Position numbers and translations under genes: made by a program. Below the pieces are notes generated by a model. The model saw only the letters and a program-made list of their open reading frames with translations. It was not told the DNA's origin and did no database searches. A stretch of 64,000 bases of DNA, from assembly GCF_008831285.2 (NCBI RefSeq), contig NC_045143.1:23626302-23690301 (forward strand). The letters are read 5' to 3'. This DNA is from Nymphaea colorata. Its lineage: Eukaryota; Streptophyta; Magnoliopsida; Nymphaeales; Nymphaeaceae. Each line of letters opens with the position of its first letter. Position 1 is the first letter of the stretch. Below are positions 1 to 10,090 of this stretch, piece after piece.

Positions 1-660
1 TAACTCTAGCCGCCGGTGGACATTTGGTAATTTTTGGCCGTCATCCTCCAAATTCGGTAAGTGGACCTCTTTCCTAATTGCGTTCAATCCCAGCCATTCA
101 GCCATGAAACGTGGCAATAATTTAGGGCACAAGATACCCGAGCAGCTCTAGCTCAGCCACTTCCCTATCTTAGCTCCAGTCTCACGCACCAATTCCCACC
201 AATTTAGGAACCGATAGTGCCACCTCACCCACCAATTTAGGAAACATTCGACCTGCACCCCCACTTTCCCTCAACTTTAGGATCTCGCCTAGCCACCTAT
301 CCCAACCTTCCTAATTCCTCGCCAAGCCTTTCACACACGACCCCTAAACCTACGCTAAGTAAGGAAATGTTCCAATCATTAGCAACTTTCCATGCTAGTG
401 CACCAACTCACCGCCCCGCACATTCCATATCCAACATTTCCACTACCGCCGCCCCTTGCTTCCTTGCCTAAACCCTAATCCAAACTACCTAACCTACCCT
501 CGTATGTGGAACCTGACCCACACCTCTATCCCAAGTCGCAACCTTGATCCCATCTCGACATAGCCCATTGAACCGAGCCTACCACCCTATACCGAGTGAG
601 CCCTTAACCTCATTACACAAATCCCTCACCCTCAGCTTCAGCATCATCGGCAGCAGCAGC
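1..660. other. no gene recognised
   Basis: C-rich, moderately repetitive sequence with several short recurrences of 'ccaatttagga' near 190-245. Only short unconvincing reading frames are present. I recognise no gene or transposon domain here. Confidence 0.5.
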
Positions 661-860
661 GTCGTCACCGATCAGCCAGGAGGGCCGCGAGTGAGTCCAG
701 CCTCTCGTCGCAGCATGTCGGCCAGGCGGGCCATAGTAGTCCAGCACCTGCTTTATTCCTTTGTGGCCAGGAGGGCCGTAACCCGTCGACAGTCGGCCAT
801 GACCGCTCGGCCAGGAGGGGCCGAGCCATCGCGTCCACCTTGGTCAGGAGGGCCGCGTCT
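661..860. repeat. degenerate tandem repeat with GGCCAGGAGGGCC core
   Basis: A core close to GGCCAGGAGGGCC recurs at about 673, 719, 765, 808 and 842, so spacings are about 46, 46, 43 and 34 bp. Sequence between the cores is poorly conserved. The 121-codon open frame across it looks like a by-product of the GC-rich repeat. Origin unknown. Confidence 0.6.
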
Positions 861-2689
861 TCATCCTTCCTTTGGAGCTGCGTTACAACGGGCACGGCTC
901 ACGTCGTAGGCTTTCTCCCGGTGTCCATTGTTGTTTGGGGTCAAGCTAGCCTCGACTGGTAACACCCTAACCTCCCTATAGACATGTGGACTGGTTGTCT
1001 TGCATGTTTGCTTTCTAACCCGACTTCAGCCTTTGCTCTTTGTGCGGCACCTCTAAGGCTTTGAGAGCCAATGACACGGTCGCCAGGGCAGCAACCTACC
1101 TAGTGGGATTGGGTATGGTTTGCTCGAATTAGGATTGTGGTTTGCTTGATTTGATGAGTGAGTTGTGAGTGATTTAATGTATTGTTCACGATTGTACTAG
1201 CCTCACACTCACTAGTATCTTGTAGTAGGTGCAACCTTGGGATGAAGTAACCCCTCTTGTATTCATTTACCCAATGGATTTTGGGTCAGGGTCCTATCCG
1301 GTCGGGTAGCATTTTGTACTTAATCTTTCCTTAGGTTTTGTTTTGGGTTGTCTCAAGTTGATCTTGGGATATGATCAGCCACCAGGATTGGATTTTGGTC
1401 GACCCGGGGATAAGTCCTATCAAGTAGCCGGGTGAAATTCCTCTCCTGGGTGAAACGCCAAAAACTTTACCCGGGGAATGTGGACGTTTTTTATTGAAAT
1501 TTTCCAGAGAGGGGTCCCGACTATTTACAGAAGATGCCATGTTACATAAAACTCGCTGCTTCTTATTGACGATGTGCAGATTCTGGCGTCAGTGTCCTTC
1601 CCTTGCAGACATCCACATTCTAGAAAAGTCGTTGAGTGGCAACCCTTCTGGACATTGTGCAAATTCAGACCTCGGCGACATTCTATTGTTGACATCCATA
1701 GGTACCAACTTGACGCTGTTTTTTCACTCTCTATCTCTCTCTCACTCTCTCTCGTTTCCCCTTCTCGGTAGTAAAATTGGACCGTTTTCCTGATCTTGTA
1801 GCTAGATTTTTGCATGTTTGAAATTCTGCTGATATCTACTTGTTTCTGTTGGTCGTTTCTTTGTGCTCCTGTTTTCCCTTTTCTTCATTCCAAGTTCATG
1901 CACACAATGTGTTTTAAGTGTTTGGTAAAATGTTTATAAGGGAGACATTGCGTCTGTGACACACCATCATGTAGAAGCCATCTAAAATACTAAAATCGCC
2001 TAAAATCTAAATTTGCCAATGAATTGCGTCGAAACGTGTTTATTGCATTCATACTTTCTCTATGTTTCTTGCATTCGTGGTTACAATGAGAACGTGTTTC
2101 TTGCATTATTTATCTTGCATTATTTATAAGTGAAGGAAATATAGGTATTTTAGAATAACCGTCTAAGTCTTTGTCCCTGAAAGCCATATCCCTGAACCAT
2201 CTATGTTCGACATCTCGTGAACTTGCTAGGTCCATTCATGAAGTGAAAGCTATATGGACAGGAAATAGAATCATTCAAATTCCACAAACAACGGCAAAAA
2301 GGTGAGAATGTGTATGGTATATGCAAGAGCTGAGGACATGTGCCTCTTCCTCTTGCTTCTGCTGTTTTTAGCATGTTTAGTAACATATACACATATGTTG
2401 TAAAACATATTGTGTGATCATATGATAAACATATTGCACCATATAGTTACTTTTTGGGTGACCTCTTTTGTTGGACACTAGTTTGGTGCACTCGCATGAC
2501 TGTGTAATGGTTGTTGTAGTTAGTTATTTTATTTGTTTTTCTCTTATTCCTTCACTCTTAACCATCAAACACCAATAAATTTCTTCTGGTGAAATTTCAA
2601 CTTTTCCACCCTTTACCAAAGGAAATTTTTTTTGGAGCGGGGTGCGTTTATGCCCTCAAAATCCACTATTCACTAGGGATATCAACGGA
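861..2689. other. no gene recognised
   Basis: Mixed intergenic sequence. A CT-rich low-complexity tract lies near 1726-1765. Short ORFs on both strands overlap one another and show no domain. Two TTGCATTATTTAT-like copies lie near 2103-2128. Confidence 0.5.
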
Positions 2690-3240
2690 TCATATATATC
2701 TTTAATCATATCTACTTTTTTGAATATTCATATATTCGGATTCAGATTCGAATTCGAATAAAGCAAAGTCATATCCGAATCCGAATTTTGAACCAGATTT
2801 TGTCATTTTTCAAGCATTAGATATAGGATATTTGTCTAAAAATAAATTTGATCTGAATTCAATATCAGTTTATGTTAATTTCTTCTTCGTTTACCCTATC
2901 CAATTTTTCATTTATTTGTTCAAACTTCTGGTTAATATTTTCTATAAGTTTTTCTAACAAACTTATTATTTTATCCATTTTATCTTCCAGATATGCACCG
3001 ATTGTGATATATCAGCATTGCCGTATTCTTTCCTTTTTGGGTCTATTTTCATTGTTTAGTCTTTTTTCTGCTTCCTCTAATATAGATACATGTCATTTGG
3101 GTTTAACTCCAAGAATACCCGAATCCGAATCCAATCGATGCCATTTATTAAATCCGAATATTTCTTAAATCGAATATTAAATTTTTATCCATATCCGATT
3201 TTTTCGGATCGGTCGGATATCCGATCCAAATCGGACCGCT
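2690..3240. repeat. CGAATCC-rich repeat element
   Basis: Both ends are full of short CGAAT/ATTCGG/GGATATCCGA motifs (2700-2790 and 3115-3235) enclosing an AT-rich core. Both boundaries carry CTAGGG (about 2693 and 3239). I could not define clean terminal inverted repeats or a target duplication, so the class is unknown. The core carries a short coiled-coil-like reading frame on the minus strand. Confidence 0.4.
2873..3022 (-). pseudogene. short coiled-coil reading frame fragment
   Basis: On the minus strand about 45 codons read without a stop and give a charged heptad-like peptide, including KMDKIISLLEKLIENI and QKFEQINEKLDRV, ending at a TGA. Hydrophobic residues recur every 3-4 positions, as in a coiled coil. 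An upstream in-frame stop and lack of a convincing start make it a fragment. I do not recognise the family; a capsid-type or transposon coiled coil is possible. Confidence 0.3.
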
Positions 3241-4687
3241 AGGGCACGCTCGAGCTGCTTCCAGGTTCTGCCTCTTCCTTCCTGCTGCCGCCAGTTCCTC
3301 ACGCAGCCGCAGCCTCTTCGTCGTCGTCGTCTCCCTCGCACATTCAGATTCCTGTACCTTGCTCTTCTCTGCCCATTCGGTCTACGCAGGTACCAGTCCC
3401 CTTCACTTGACTCTCTTTCTCTCTCCCTCTCTCTCTCCCCTTCTCAACCCTTGCCCCCGGCCTTCTCCTACTCCAGCCAGACGGTCGCTTGTAGCGTCGA
3501 CCCAGTTCTCCTTCCGTCTCTCCCTTGCTTTTGGTTTGGGTTAACGCCTGGTTTAATATTTTTGCTTTTCGTTTCGTTTAATGCCCCACTCGACCAACGG
3601 TTTTCAGACTTGTTAATGCCCCACTCGACCAAGGGTTTTCAGACTTGTAGGTTGTGCTCTGCTGTTCATCAAACAAGTTGTGCGCGAGAATATGAACAAG
3701 CAGCCTCTCCCCGATTATCCCAACGCTTCTATCTCTCTCTTGCTCTTTTTCGGTCTCCCTCTTCCTCTGTGGGTAGCCGTTGCTGAGGATCTTGCAATCC
3801 GACAGTAGAACGCTCTCCACCGACCGAGATCGATGGCACAGGTTCGCCTGAAGCCCTAGAGCCGCTCACTTTTTCTTTTTGGCGGATACGATTCTTGTTG
3901 TTCTGTACTCATGTGGATGCTTAGCAACGCAGAAGAAGTTCTGGCGTGCATTTCATTTGCCGTTTTTGTTGATGTTTTAGTGTCTTAGGATTAGATTGGG
4001 ATAGTGATGCTTTTTAATTAGCATTGCTTGGCAGAAGAATTTGTGTGTGCGAACTCCTGGATCTGCATTTGTTTCATATATGCGTGGAGGGGAGTTTGAC
4101 ATCTTGAGGAGGCTTGCTTTGGTTAATTTGTATTGATGGTCTTGCTTATACAATGGATGCTGGCATTTTATTGTAGTAATTTAGCAGTTGTTTCTTTCTT
4201 CACAAGGAAGTGATGATTCTAAAGGATTTGTATGCAGAATCTCCTCCAAGTAACTGGGGATTTCTGAATGTCTCTACAATGTTAAAATCACTTAAATCTT
4301 GGAAGTCATCTGGCATAAATCTCTTAAATACATTCGTAATCTTTTATGTGCTGGGTTAATAGTAGGTGAATATGGGTTATGGGAAGATTGGCCAGCATAG
4401 TTAAGGGTTATAGTTGGTGGTAAGGGGATTGGGTGAAGACCTTTAATCGAGGATAATAACTGAGTATGTTATTTATTTGTTTAATTGGGATTGGGTGAGA
4501 ACATATTGAACATTGTTTAATTGTTTGATGCGCAGATTTTAGTATGGTACATCTAAAATACATATTTCTGATTTATTTAGTTCGAAATTGAATGGGTTGT
4601 TATATTTAGACCTGCAATAGATTGTTAGCACAGCTGAATTATAATGTTTGTTTTTGAGCTATTTAATTATTTGATGTACGTATCATG
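3241..4687. other. possible upstream leader region, otherwise no gene recognised
   Basis: From about 3245 to 3850 the sequence is GC- and CT-rich, unlike its AT-rich flanks, and resembles a plant 5' leader. At 3832 an ATG GCA CAG is followed by GTTCGCC, which could be a splice donor. Without a transcript I cannot say whether this belongs to the acetyltransferase gene downstream. 3900-4687 is plain AT-rich sequence with nothing recognised. Confidence 0.3.
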
Positions 4688-6050
4688 AAATATGTAAATA
4701 TAGCAGATGGAGCATGTTAGGTCTCGTGCTTAACGTTAAATAGATTTAATTAAGATGTCATAGCTATTTGAAGTTGTTTAAAGCATCTATTTGAGAATTA
4801 TTAATAAAGGCTGTTATATATGATAGCAAACAATTGTAATGAGAAGACAATTTATTAGAATGTTAATAAAATACTTCAACAAGATCCTCGCTTCACTTCC
4901 AAATACTGGCCTAGTTTGCATTCGGTTATAGGAACTAGATTGAGGTTCAATACAGTCTTCCATCCACAAACAAATGGGCAAACTGAAAAAACGATTCAAA
5001 CACTTAGAGAATATATTACCTGCTTGTGTTTTAGAGTTTCAAGGCTTATAGGATGTGCATCGCTTATAGGATGTGCATCTACATTTTGTGGAATTTGCAT
5101 ATAACAATAGCTATCAGTTAAGTATTGGGATGACACCTTATGAAGCACTTCATGACAGAAAATGCAGGACACCAGTATGTTGGGATGAAGTAGGTGAGAG
5201 AAAACTTTTAGGTTCAGAACTGGTATAGATAACTACAGATAAAGTCAAGTTGATCAGGCAAAATATGAAGGCAGCTCAGGATCGGGCCAAGAGTTATGCA
5301 GATAATCAATGGAGAGACCCTCAATTTGAAGTAAGAGACAAAATTTTTCTCAAGGTGTTGCTTTGGAAAGGAGTAGCTAGATTTGGAATGGGTGCTAAAC
5401 TCAGTCCACGGTATATTGGGGCCATACAAAATCCTAGAAAGAATCGGGAATGTAGCATATCTACTTCAGTTGACTACTAAACGATCTAGAGTCCCTAATG
5501 TTTTCCATGTATCGATGTTAAAAAAACATGTTTTTTGATCCTTTTCATGTTCTTAAAGAACAACCACTACAACCAAATGAGGACTTGACATGCAGTGAGG
5601 CCAATAGGCATTTTAGAACAGGACTTCATAATTCGGGAAGAAATGCACTTGTAAAAGTACAGTGGACCAATATGTCAAAATAGGATGCTGCCTGGGAACA
5701 AGAAGATGACATGAGATCTAGATATCCTTACTTGTTCCTCAAGAGGTAGGTAAAATTTTGAGGACGAAATTTCTTAGAGGGGGGACGAATTGTTATGCCC
5801 GTCAGTTTTCTAAAAGGGCTATTTAGGAAATTTTTAAATATAGCAGATGGAGCATGTTGGGCCTCTTGCTTAACCATGATTCGTTAAGTTATATGTTAAA
5901 CAGATTTAAATTAAGATGTCATAGATAGTTGAAGTTGTTTAAACTTTAAAGCATCTATTTGAGAATTATTAGTAGTCAATATATGAAAGCAAACAGTTGT
6001 AATGAGAAGACAATTTATTAGAATGTTAATAAAATTCTTCAGCAAGTTGC
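4688..6050 (+). mobile_element. Ty3/gypsy retrotransposon remnant, internally deleted
   Basis: Two similar segments, 4690-4881 and 5838-6047, share long stretches (for example AATATAGCAGATGGAGCATG) and flank an integrase remnant, so they are read as the LTR pair. The right LTR begins TGTTATGCCC at 5791, just after a purine run (about 5774-5784). It may extend past 6050; its end is not clear. The left LTR passes directly into integrase sequence at about 4882, so gag, protease, reverse transcriptase and RNase H are missing. This is a relic. Confidence 0.7.
4882..5765 (+). pseudogene. Ty3/gypsy integrase C-terminal half with chromodomain-like tail
   Basis: The first frame reads a piece of the integrase core including NTVFHPQTNGQTEKTIQTLR, the hallmark HPQT(D/N)GQTE segment of plant Ty3/gypsy integrases. 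A 17-18-bp tandem duplication (CTTATAGGATGTGCATC, at about 5044 and 5062) then breaks the frame. The integrase C-terminal region follows (FEVRDKIFLKV, KLSPRYIG; 5250-5480). Around 5650-5750, in a broken frame, is a chromodomain-like piece (VKVQWTN ... AAWEQEDDMRSRYPYLF). Several stops and frameshifts make it non-functional. Confidence 0.75.
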
Positions 6051-6740
6051 TATTGTGAGTTGCCGCAGGCCCGCAAGGGCTGCCTTAGGGCCGTCACCAA
6101 TGATAGCCCACAAGGGGCATAGCCTGCAAGGGGCAAGGATCAATTCCTCTATAAAAGAAAATAAAGAAAAGAAAAGGAAAGATGGTCCCTAGTTGCAAGA
6201 TTCCACGAAGGAGCAAGTCCTTCAAGTGTTGGACCGCAAGTGGAGAGCAAGTCTCTCTTGAGGCGACAGAGCGAACTTAAGTAAGAGATTGCTATGAGAA
6301 AGTTCAAAATCCAATCACAGACAATTAAGTTCTAAGCTTTCAACAATTCTAAGAGACATGCTTGAAAGTTGTTTATGTAGTGTTATCTCTTAATTGTTGA
6401 TGTCGTGTATTTGCTTTCAATTGTTAGGATCTTACAGTGTGATGCTCACAGGACTCATTCTTTTGTATTTTCTCTTTTTCAGCTCAGCAAAATAGTATTT
6501 CTGAGCAGGTTCCTAAGCATCGGTTATAGTTAAGCTTCTGAATTCCCAGTGTAATAGGTGGAGATTAGATCCATGTTTATTGAGTATCCATTGCATATCA
6601 TGTAGAAAGTAGTCGTTATACTTCATTTCCAAGTGATATTATCTGTTTTAAATGTGAAATTTTATCCTACTGACTGTTAGACTGTGAATTCTGCAAGAAA
6701 GTTACTGTTTTCTCCTCACCTCCTAGAGCAGGAGGTGACA
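6051..6740. other. gypsy LTR continuation or spacer
   Basis: 6051-6450 probably continues the right gypsy LTR, but the left copy is cut before this point so I cannot confirm it. No coding frame seen. Confidence 0.35.
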
Positions 6741-6764
6741 ATATATATATATATATATATATAT
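6741..6764. repeat. (AT)n microsatellite
   Basis: Uninterrupted AT dinucleotides directly upstream of the acetyltransferase start codon. An ATG-AGA-TGA minimal upstream frame (6763-6771) begins at its end. Confidence 0.9.
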
Positions 6765-6771
6765 GAGATGA

Positions 6772-7251
6772 ATGGAAGAAGGTGCAGAATCGAGGTTCCT
6801 TGTGAGGAGGCTGGAGGTCTCTGACTACGAAAAGGGCTTCATCAGCCTCCTTTCTCAGCTCACCATTTGCCCTCCCATCTCCTTCGATGAGTTCCGCTCT
6901 CGCTTCATGGAGATCGAGGCTCTCGGCGACAATCACGTCATCTGTGTTGTGGAGGATACCGAGCAGGGGAGACTTGTTGCCACCGGCAGCATCTTCGTGG
7001 AGCGGAAGTTTTTGAGAGGCTGCGGCAAGGTCGGGCACATCGAGGACGTCGTCGTGGACTCAGCCGCCCGTGGGATGCGACTTGGCCAGCGAGTCGTTGG
7101 GTTTCTATCCAATCACGCCAGGTCCGTTGGATGCTACAAGGTCATCCTGGACTGCAGCCCTGATAACAGGGGCTTCTACGAGCGTTGTGGTTTTGTCCAA
7201 AAGGAGCTCCAAATGGCCGTGTACTTCAATCCGCTTCCTCCTTCCTCTTAG
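6772..7251 (+). CDS. GNA1: glucosamine-6-phosphate N-acetyltransferase
   Basis: A 159-aa single-exon protein of the GNAT acetyltransferase fold. GNA1 transfers acetyl from acetyl-CoA to glucosamine 6-phosphate, a step toward UDP-GlcNAc for glycosylation. Visible hallmarks: an N-terminal strand-helix region (RFLVRRLEVSDYEKGF), the strand VGHIEDVVVDSAARGM leading into the acetyl-CoA pyrophosphate loop R-G-M-R-L-G (residues 100-105), then YKVILDCSPDNRGFYERCGF near the C-terminus, which is typical of GNA1 from yeast to plants. The length matches plant GNA1 (about 150-165 aa). The start at 6772 is the first in-frame ATG. Two other ATGs lie within 10 bases upstream (6763 and 6768), both out of frame. 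No disruption seen. An AATAAA 86 bp after the stop supports a real transcription unit. Confidence 0.92.
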   Translation: MEEGAESRFLVRRLEVSDYEKGFISLLSQLTICPPISFDEFRSRFMEIEALGDNHVICVVEDTEQGRLVATGSIFVERKFLRGCGKVGHIEDVVVDSAARGMRLGQRVVGFLSNHARSVGCYKVILDCSPDNRGFYERCGFVQKELQMAVYFNPLPPSS

Positions 7252-7336
7252 CCTGCTCCTCAATCTGTTCTTCTTCTTTTTCCCTTTAACTTGGTCTATT
7301 TTTGTTAAGAATTTGATCATTGTTGTGTGGATCAAG

Positions 7337-7342
7337 AATAAA
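7337..7342 (+). terminator. putative polyadenylation signal of GNA1
   Basis: AATAAA located 86 bp after the GNA1 stop codon, in the usual range for a plant 3' UTR. Position and motif only. Confidence 0.5.
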
Positions 7343-7760
7343 ATTTAAGTTTCTTTTCTTACTTCTATGAGTAGGCATAATTCCATAGGTTGAATTCTCT
7401 TTGGATTTTGCTTTCTACTTGTCTGGATGCTTTCTGGATTCTTTCTTGCGGACTAACAGCGGATATGTGAAATTTCTGTAGCGAATCATTGCAATGGTTG
7501 TTGTCAAGTTCCTTGGTTTTTTATTCTTTTGGAACGATCATTCAAAAAAACATTGGCTCTATATTTTTGGTTTGTTTTTGTTGTTGGGTGTCCGGTAGAG
7601 TGATCATTTTTTTCGAATGGTTTGGCTGTTAGTGCTATGCTGGATGATTTATTTGGGACTTGTGCATACTCCTCTCAACAACACTCGTGGTTTTTCTTCT
7701 AATTCGCACACTCAGCTTGGATGTGGTTATTGATGAAACAACTAGGCTGGCTGAATCGGT
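7343..7760. other. no gene recognised
   Basis: T-rich sequence downstream of GNA1. Nothing recognised. Confidence 0.5.
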
Positions 7761-7764
7761 ATTT

Positions 7765-7990
7765 GAGCCCAGCCCGGCCCAGCTTGGTTCGGCCCGTTTA
7801 TGTTTAAAAAATATATTTTTTTTTATTTTTTTTGTTTTAATAATATATATTTATTATTAATAAATATATTTTATATTTAAAAAATATTTTATGATTAAAA
7901 TTTTATTTTTTATTTTAAAACGGGCCGGGCCCAGGCCGAGACCCGGGCTATCGGGCCCAGCCCGGGCCGGGCTACCCGGATGCCCACCCT
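7765..7990. repeat. GC-rich foldback repeat with AT core
   Basis: A left arm (AGCCCAGCCCGGCCCAG ... CGGCCCGTTTA) and a right arm (AAACGGGCCGGGCCC ... GGGCCGGGCTACCCGG) are imperfect inverted copies around a nearly pure AT core (about 7803-7918). CCCGGGC/GGGCCC motifs repeat within both arms. It resembles a non-autonomous foldback or MITE-type repeat; no target duplication is evident. Confidence 0.5.
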
Positions 7991-8430
7991 TAATCTGCAT
8001 CCAATTAAAGAGGAAAATTGTTGTTATATAGCTACAGTTACTGCTGGATCCCTAAACTGTTTACAAGAGTGAAATACCTCAAGGAAAGTTGCAAGAGAGT
8101 TAGAACCCTTCACAAGTTTCAAATGTTAGATTGAAACATATGCAGTAAAGCTTTGCCTCTTTAGGATGGTTGCAGCAGGCATTTTGTGAACACAAGGTAA
8201 ACAGTATATGCATTGTAAGGTCAACATTCAGCTCATTATAAGTAGACTTTTCTGAAGAATATGTCTGCTGAACGCCTACTCGTGCATCTTGCTGATATCA
8301 GGTCATTGGTATCCACCCCTTTTCCATCTGGTTGAGGAGGTGTTGATAGGTTACAATTACAAGTGAAAACTATATTGGAAAACATAAAATAATAAAAAGA
8401 AGAAGGCAGAGAATAAGACGGGGCATTTGG
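7991..8430. other. no gene recognised
   Basis: Intergenic or 3'-flanking sequence. Nothing recognised. Confidence 0.4.
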
Positions 8431-8546
8431 CTACTCGCTTGCACTGGTGATCTTAGCATTTGCATTGACATCATAATCTCCACTCTCGAGCATCAGTGCC
8501 TTCACCAACGCTGCTGTGTCGAGCATCACATTTTTCTGTTTCCAAA
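8431..8546 (-). CDS. candidate terminal exon of an unidentified minus-strand gene
   Basis: On the minus strand a frame of 38 codons (the last is TAG at 8431-8433), preceded by two bases of a split codon, reads through NVMLDTAALVKALMLESGDY and VNANAKITSASE to the stop. It is bounded upstream by an ATAG acceptor. Its phase fits the exon candidate at 8681-8768 across a 134-bp GT-AG intron. Composition is more GC-balanced and protein-like than its surroundings. I do not recognise the family. The phototropin stop lies only 1.2 kb upstream, leaving little room for 5' exons, so this may be a gene fragment. Confidence 0.35.
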
Positions 8547-8680
8547 CTATGTCAAAGCTCATGTAATGAAACAATCTTTTTACGTTGTGCAGATATTCTA
8601 GAGTCGATCACTTCAATCAGACACCCTACACTGCTTCTGGTTCTTTTTCTCTCAAAGTCTTTCTCCAATCAGATCTGAAC

Positions 8681-8768
8681 CTGATCTTCTGAAAAAGCTT
8701 TCATAGAACGGGTCTCCCCACCCATTGCCATTGACAATGGTCATCGACTTCCACAGGCTGTCCGCAGC
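8681..8768 (-). CDS. candidate internal exon of the same unidentified gene
   Basis: Minus-strand segment after a pyrimidine-rich tract and CCCGCAG acceptor. It reads AADSLWKSMTIVNGNGWGDP then FYESFFRRS and ends before a GTTCAG donor. Spliced to 8431-8546 it gives about 67 residues without a stop. Family not recognised. Splice sites are by eye only. Confidence 0.33.
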
Positions 8769-9979
8769 CTGCGGGAAAATGTTTTCTTTTCTGTTTTTTT
8801 TTTTCTTGAGTTTTTTTCTCAAGTCCTGATTTGTAGGTTTGTTCTATATGCCACATATATTCTGTTAATTTAAATTTTTTTCTCAAACATGTTGTTATAC
8901 ATAACCAGCATTGACCTTAGAAGATGCAAGTACTTGTGTTCCATGCAAACAGATTGGAATGTTATTGATGCTAATATCACATATTATACTTGTATTAGAA
9001 AAACAAACTAAACAGGTTTAATTATTTTGGTCAGTCTAGACTCATGATGCAAGCATACGGGTGAACTAAGGTTGTGTTCGATAGCCTTGGATATCTGATC
9101 TGAAGTCAGATTTGCAGAGTAACAATGTTGCAAGGCACAATGTAAAGGTGAGAAAGAGAACGTGGGGGACAGAGTGAGTGAGGGAGAGGGGCGATTCAGG
9201 AAAGGAGAGGTGCAGGGGAGAAAGGTTGCGACATAAGAGGTGATTGATCTGGGCCATTCGATCTGAAAAAATTCAATGGCCCAAGGTGGTGGATTCAATA
9301 TATATATATATATACTGGTAGGTGATAAACATTCAGATGGTAAATTAATGTGGGACAAATCTTAGTTCTTGATTTTTTTGTGATTGACGGTTGAGAGAAA
9401 AACAAAAAGAAAAAAGTGAGATTGGTTTTATCCTTGTTTTTCTCTTTTTTTCTCATTGTTTTTCTCTCAACTGAGATTGTTCCATATTTATCTAACATCT
9501 AAGTGTCTAACACCTATTGATCTCTTTCTCTCTATTTTCTATATATATATTTATATACACACACACACACACACAAGCACTCAAATTTAATGTTTTCAAG
9601 AGCAATCATGGACTAAAATACCAATAGTTGCCAATCCGGAAACAATATTCAACTTCAAGGGAATTGACATAATTTTCAGTTGAAAGCATTCATCTAATTT
9701 GTCATTTTTTGTGTGTCAAAGATGTAAGCTCTCACTACTCCAAAATACCAGATGCGGATTATATTGTAAGGTATACTCAATACATAGTTACAAATACAAC
9801 ATAGTTACACCCCTGAACTAATGTCAAGGGTGTGATGTTGCCTATACTCCACTACAATATCTACCACATTGCTGGATAGCATAACACTGCCAAAGAACGT
9901 GAAGTCTGCACTGCTCTTCCACTCGATTGAGTTTCTCAATTCCCTATTCGCTTCAGGTGAAAACGTGGCAATTGAACAG
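8769..9979. other. 3'-flanking region of the phototropin gene
   Basis: AT-rich sequence with an (AT)n tract at about 9297-9314 and an (AC)n tract at about 9557-9575. 9068-9290 has the look of a decayed MITE (GTTCGATAGCCTTGGAT near its left end), but the ends are not defined. It probably includes the phototropin 3' UTR on the minus strand. Confidence 0.4.
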
Positions 9980-10090
9980 TCAAAAAATATCTGAGGATTG
10001 AAAAAACATCTTGTCATCCTCCCATTGCCAATCAAAAGTGTCTGATTCTTTCCTTATCATTTGAATTGGCACATCTAGCTGAGGTGGCAT
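9980..10090 (-). CDS. PHOT2: phototropin (PHOT2-like), terminal exon
   Basis: Encodes the C-terminal 36 residues of the receptor kinase plus stop. MPPQLDVPIQ and FDWQWEDD align with the PPPLDAPL ... WEDDG tail of known phototropins, and the frame ends S-S-D-I-F-TGA, close to the usual D-(I/L)-F ending. Acceptor TTTTTTGCAG lies just upstream (10091-10100) and the phase is zero, matching the previous exon, which ends on a complete ATG codon. The stop TGA is at 9980-9982. The tail is more divergent than the kinase core. Confidence 0.8.
   Translation of the reverse strand: MPPQLDVPIQMIRKESDTFDWQWEDDKMFFQSSDIF

Noticed and set aside
544-909. 121-aa ORF
   Set aside because: Lies over the GC-rich GGCCAGGAGGGCC repeat, has low-complexity composition, and the opposite strand is open as well.
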